From Pithys albifrons albifrons (taxonomy: Eukaryota > Chordata > Aves > Passeriformes > Thamnophilidae), in contig NC_092465.1 of NCBI RefSeq assembly GCF_047495875.1, positions 12,284,660 to 12,348,659 of the forward strand: DNA of 64,000 bases. Reading direction: 5' to 3'. The notes under the pieces were generated by a model, which searched no databases, was not told where the DNA came from, and saw only the letters and a list, made by a program, of their open reading frames with translations. The position numbers and the translations under genes were made by a program. Of the stretch, positions 61,136-64,000 are shown in pieces (within the stretch, counting starts at the first letter, position 1; every line of letters starts with the position of its first letter).

Positions 61136-64000
61136 TACCATGTCTCACCGGTATGAAAATTCCTATTGCTTTCCCCATTCCCTACCCCTCTGTCACTCTC
61201 CTTTCATCAGCGACTTGCACAGCTTGGTTGATGCCAGCTGTGATATAAGACTTTGCTGTTATAGCAATGGGTGCTACTTCCTTAGGAATAAAGTTAATGG
61301 CATAGTTTGGAGAAGGTTTGTGATGGGAACAGCTAGTGATCCCAATAATCTCTTTTTAGTCACCTGCTCTTTCTGCCTTGCTCCTCAAGGGTCTGTGTGA
61401 CTTGAGGTTTTGCCTATCTAGTTGTGTAAAGGAAACAAATCCTGACAGATTCAGAGCAAAAATCTTCTCATCTAAGCTGTCTGGGGGATAAAAATGGGTA
61501 CACAGGCAAGTAGCTTTCAGACCCCAAATCATAAAGGCAAAGTCTTGGTATAGCCAGCAGTACTGCCTGCAGCTGTGAACTGTGCCAATCCCTCCCAATG
61601 AAGCTCACCTCTGGGTGTCTAAAGAATTACCAGTCCAGTGCTGGTTGTGTGGTGCTTGGCACTGGTGGGAGCTGCAGAAGGATGCAATTAAATTAATTAC
61701 AGGCTGGTGATTTTGCATTCAATGAGATAATTACTCATGAAAACTGGCATTATGAATGAAACTTGCTCCCAGCCTTAATATCACGTTTCACCATCTTGCC
61801 AGAATGTGTGATTGACGTCAACCTGTGATTGTGACAAAGGCTATAAACTCATAAGCTCATAAAATAATTTAGTGTGGAAGGAGTCTTCAAAAGTCATCTG
61901 GCCCAAACCTTGTTCAAAGCAGGGCGTGTCCAAAGGCTCCTTAGTGTTGTGCAGGGTCAACAAGGGGGAGCTCATGGCCAGTACTAGCCAGGAAACCCAA
62001 CCAGAGATCATAATACTCCATTCTTGCCTCAGATAATCTCTGAATACTCTCACTAAGAAAAACTTCTTCTCTTTCCAGTATTGGGTGGGAGAAAAGTAAA
62101 ATAACACAGGTGTGCCAAGCCATGATTATCTATCAGTTCATCCCTTAAGAATGTCTGTTTAAAAATTAAATTGGGATAGATTTGTTTACTTAACAATTTT
62201 CTCCAGTCAATAGAAAGAATATAACTTTGGCAACCACTTTCTGCTAAGTTGGGCAGTTCTTGTAGTGATGTGTTTTCCAACTAATATATAACTTGTCACA
62301 ATGGAGTTGAACACTAAACGTTTAAGGTTTTACTTTCTAAAAGTACTGCTTCACAGGGTTAGGTGGGATTGGCAGTGTGAGGGGTCTGGTGGGCTTTAAG
62401 CTAGGATGAAATTGCAATGGATGAACTTCTCCATATAGCGTGATGCCATCTTACTCCACATGTGCTGTGGTGGGAGGCAGTGTAGTCTGCATTTTGAGCA
62501 GCCTGGAGAGACTGTGCTGTGAATGGGTTAAATCTCCAAACTAGGTTCTAGTGCAGCTCGCTGTGTGCTGCAAATTCCCAGCTCTGTTTTCTTGCTCTGG
62601 TGTCTCATGTAACCTGGATGTGAGAGGTTGCATTAACTTGGCTTCTTTTTTTTTTTTTAATTTTTAAATGGTGAAAGAACACACAACCAAGTAATAGCTG
62701 TGGAGTTAGCAAATAAGAGATGCTTATCCTTAAGTTACAGGCTTGAAGTATATGAAGATGCAAGCTATTTTCCTTTCAATGCTTTTTCATTTGGATGAAG
62801 AGACTGCAACTGGCAAGACTTTCTGCCTGGAAACCAAGATAAATATTTCAAGCTGAGCCTGGCTCATAGGCTTGAAGCACAAGGAGCATTACATGGTGCC
62901 TCCATGCCTTTGCTTTGAAGGAAAGTATGATTGTCTTACAATCCTTCAAAAAGGGGGAATTTCTAGAGGGTGCTTTGGCAATTTTCTAATTCATCTGAGC
63001 TGTGACTATGGGCTTCATGCTGACGAGCCCAGCTCTAAGTGCAAAACACTCAAATGGATGTGAGACACACCCTTAGAAAGTCTTTGACCTTTGAAGGACC
63101 TGAAACATGGAAAATGGGATAATCTGATGATGATAATAAAAACAGTTATGTAGTTCATATTTTTATTCATTTAAAGTCTTAACTGACACATTTGCTACTG
63201 TGAGTAGTCCCTGCCAACATGACTGAGGACCTGTGGTTATCATGGTCTGTTCAGAAGTAAGTGCTTCTATGGAATTTCATTTCAAACCTTCCCTCAAATC
63301 GCCCACCTGTGTCTGATACAGTTTTTGAGAAAATGAAGATTTCTTGCTGTTTCATAGCTGGTTATTTTATTTTTTTTTCTTTAGAGTAATCCATGTTTAG
63401 GGTGAAAATACCCCTTCAAAACTGCAATTCAACAACTGGTAAATTTAGGTCTTGCCATTCAAAAATACTTCTGCCACATTTCCAAAATGGGATGTTCTGG
63501 TACAGACTTTTTCCCTTGGCAAAGTCTTATTTAATTCATTGTTCACCTTGGTAAATTAAGGGCAGCAGAGCAGAGTAGAACACTAATTGCCTAAGGTACA
63601 TTTTTATTTATCGAGTTATTTAGCCTGTACACTTTGTTCTCACTGCTTTGACTATGCAAACAGTCTTCTGAACAGGTACCTGACCTAATGACTTGGCCAA
63701 ACAGCTCCTGCCATGTTTGCAGTGGTGCATGTTGCTAGTACTGGCCTAGGAAGGAGGGTTTTGGAGACGATGAGTGTCCCTTGTGCTTTCAGTTAGGAAA
63801 TAATACAACAACCCCAGAGAACATCAGTCCTTTAACTACTTGAGCTTCGAGCAAACTGGCTTGTCGAGCAGCTTTTGTACCTTGGATCCCTTCATGTGCC
63901 TCTTAGCTAAACTATTAGTTGCTCTCCTGGTGTTCCTGTGAGTTCTCTCCCAGTGTCCTCGGTTCTTCTCAAGAGCCTGAGGCAGCCAGGAGCTGCTCTT
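61136..64000. other. Far downstream intergenic DNA
   Basis: Contains a candidate regulatory patch at 61680-61830 and a degraded CR1 at 61850. No coding exon was recognised. In other vertebrates GLI2 lies on this side in opposite orientation, but no GLI2 sequence was recognised here. Confidence 0.55.
61850..62100 (-). mobile_element. Degraded CR1 LINE fragment
   Basis: TGTGGAAGGAGTCTTCAAAA, GTCATCTGGCCCAAACCTTG, TTCAAAGCAGGGCGTGTCC and AAAAACTTCTTCTCTTTCC match the reversed CR1 3' layout with many changes. Boundaries are approximate. Confidence 0.6.

Noticed and set aside
56000..64000. Search for GLI2 exons, expected downstream on the minus strand
   Set aside because: No zinc-finger or other GLI-type coding sequence was seen.
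1..64000. CRISPR arrays, bacterial operons, phage or endogenous retrovirus
   Set aside because: No spaced direct repeats, dense ORFs, LTR pairs or retroviral gene blocks were seen. The sequence is ordinary vertebrate DNA.

Overview
This window is vertebrate nuclear DNA, almost certainly from a bird and probably from a songbird (passerine). Three things support this. There are several CR1 LINE fragments, some ending in the CR1-type ATTCTGTG direct repeats. There is one tRNA-Ile-headed, CR1-tailed SINE that resembles the zebra finch TguSINE1 family as I remember it. The intron/exon layout is that of a compact vertebrate gene. Nearly all open reading frames longer than 60 codons are chance ORFs; real coding sequence is about 1.4 kb of 64 kb.

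The one gene I can support is a complete TFCP2L1 (CP2-like 1; also LBP-9/CRTR-1), a grainyhead/CP2-family transcription factor, on the + strand. I place 15 coding exons between 19190 and 50137. All introns are GT-AG, all phases are consistent, and the sum is 1428 nt = 475 codons plus stop. The protein has an N-terminal segment with a SUMO-type FKQE site, the CP2 DNA-binding domain (exons 2-7), a SAM-like domain (exons 10-11) and a C-terminal oligomerisation domain (exons 12-15).

Layout: 1-18480 is upstream intergenic DNA with two CR1 fragments, simple repeats and one promoter-like patch near 1.95 kb. 18480-19600 is a CpG-island promoter containing a C-rich nested minisatellite and a TATA-like box at 19067. 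19190-50137 is the TFCP2L1 coding span; intron 2 alone is 13.6 kb. 50138 to about 55940 is a probable long 3' UTR that carries a SINE and a CR1 and ends at AATAAA signals near 55837 and 55920. About 55950-64000 is downstream intergenic DNA with two CR1 fragments, two short tandem duplications and a homeodomain/CRE-rich patch at 61.68-61.83 kb.

I did not find a second protein-coding gene, tRNA gene, CRISPR array, endogenous retrovirus or prokaryotic-type system. The most checkable new points are the promoter minisatellite, the SINE inside the putative 3' UTR, the clustered ZNF143-like motifs in that UTR, and the promoter-plus-donor arrangement near 2 kb.
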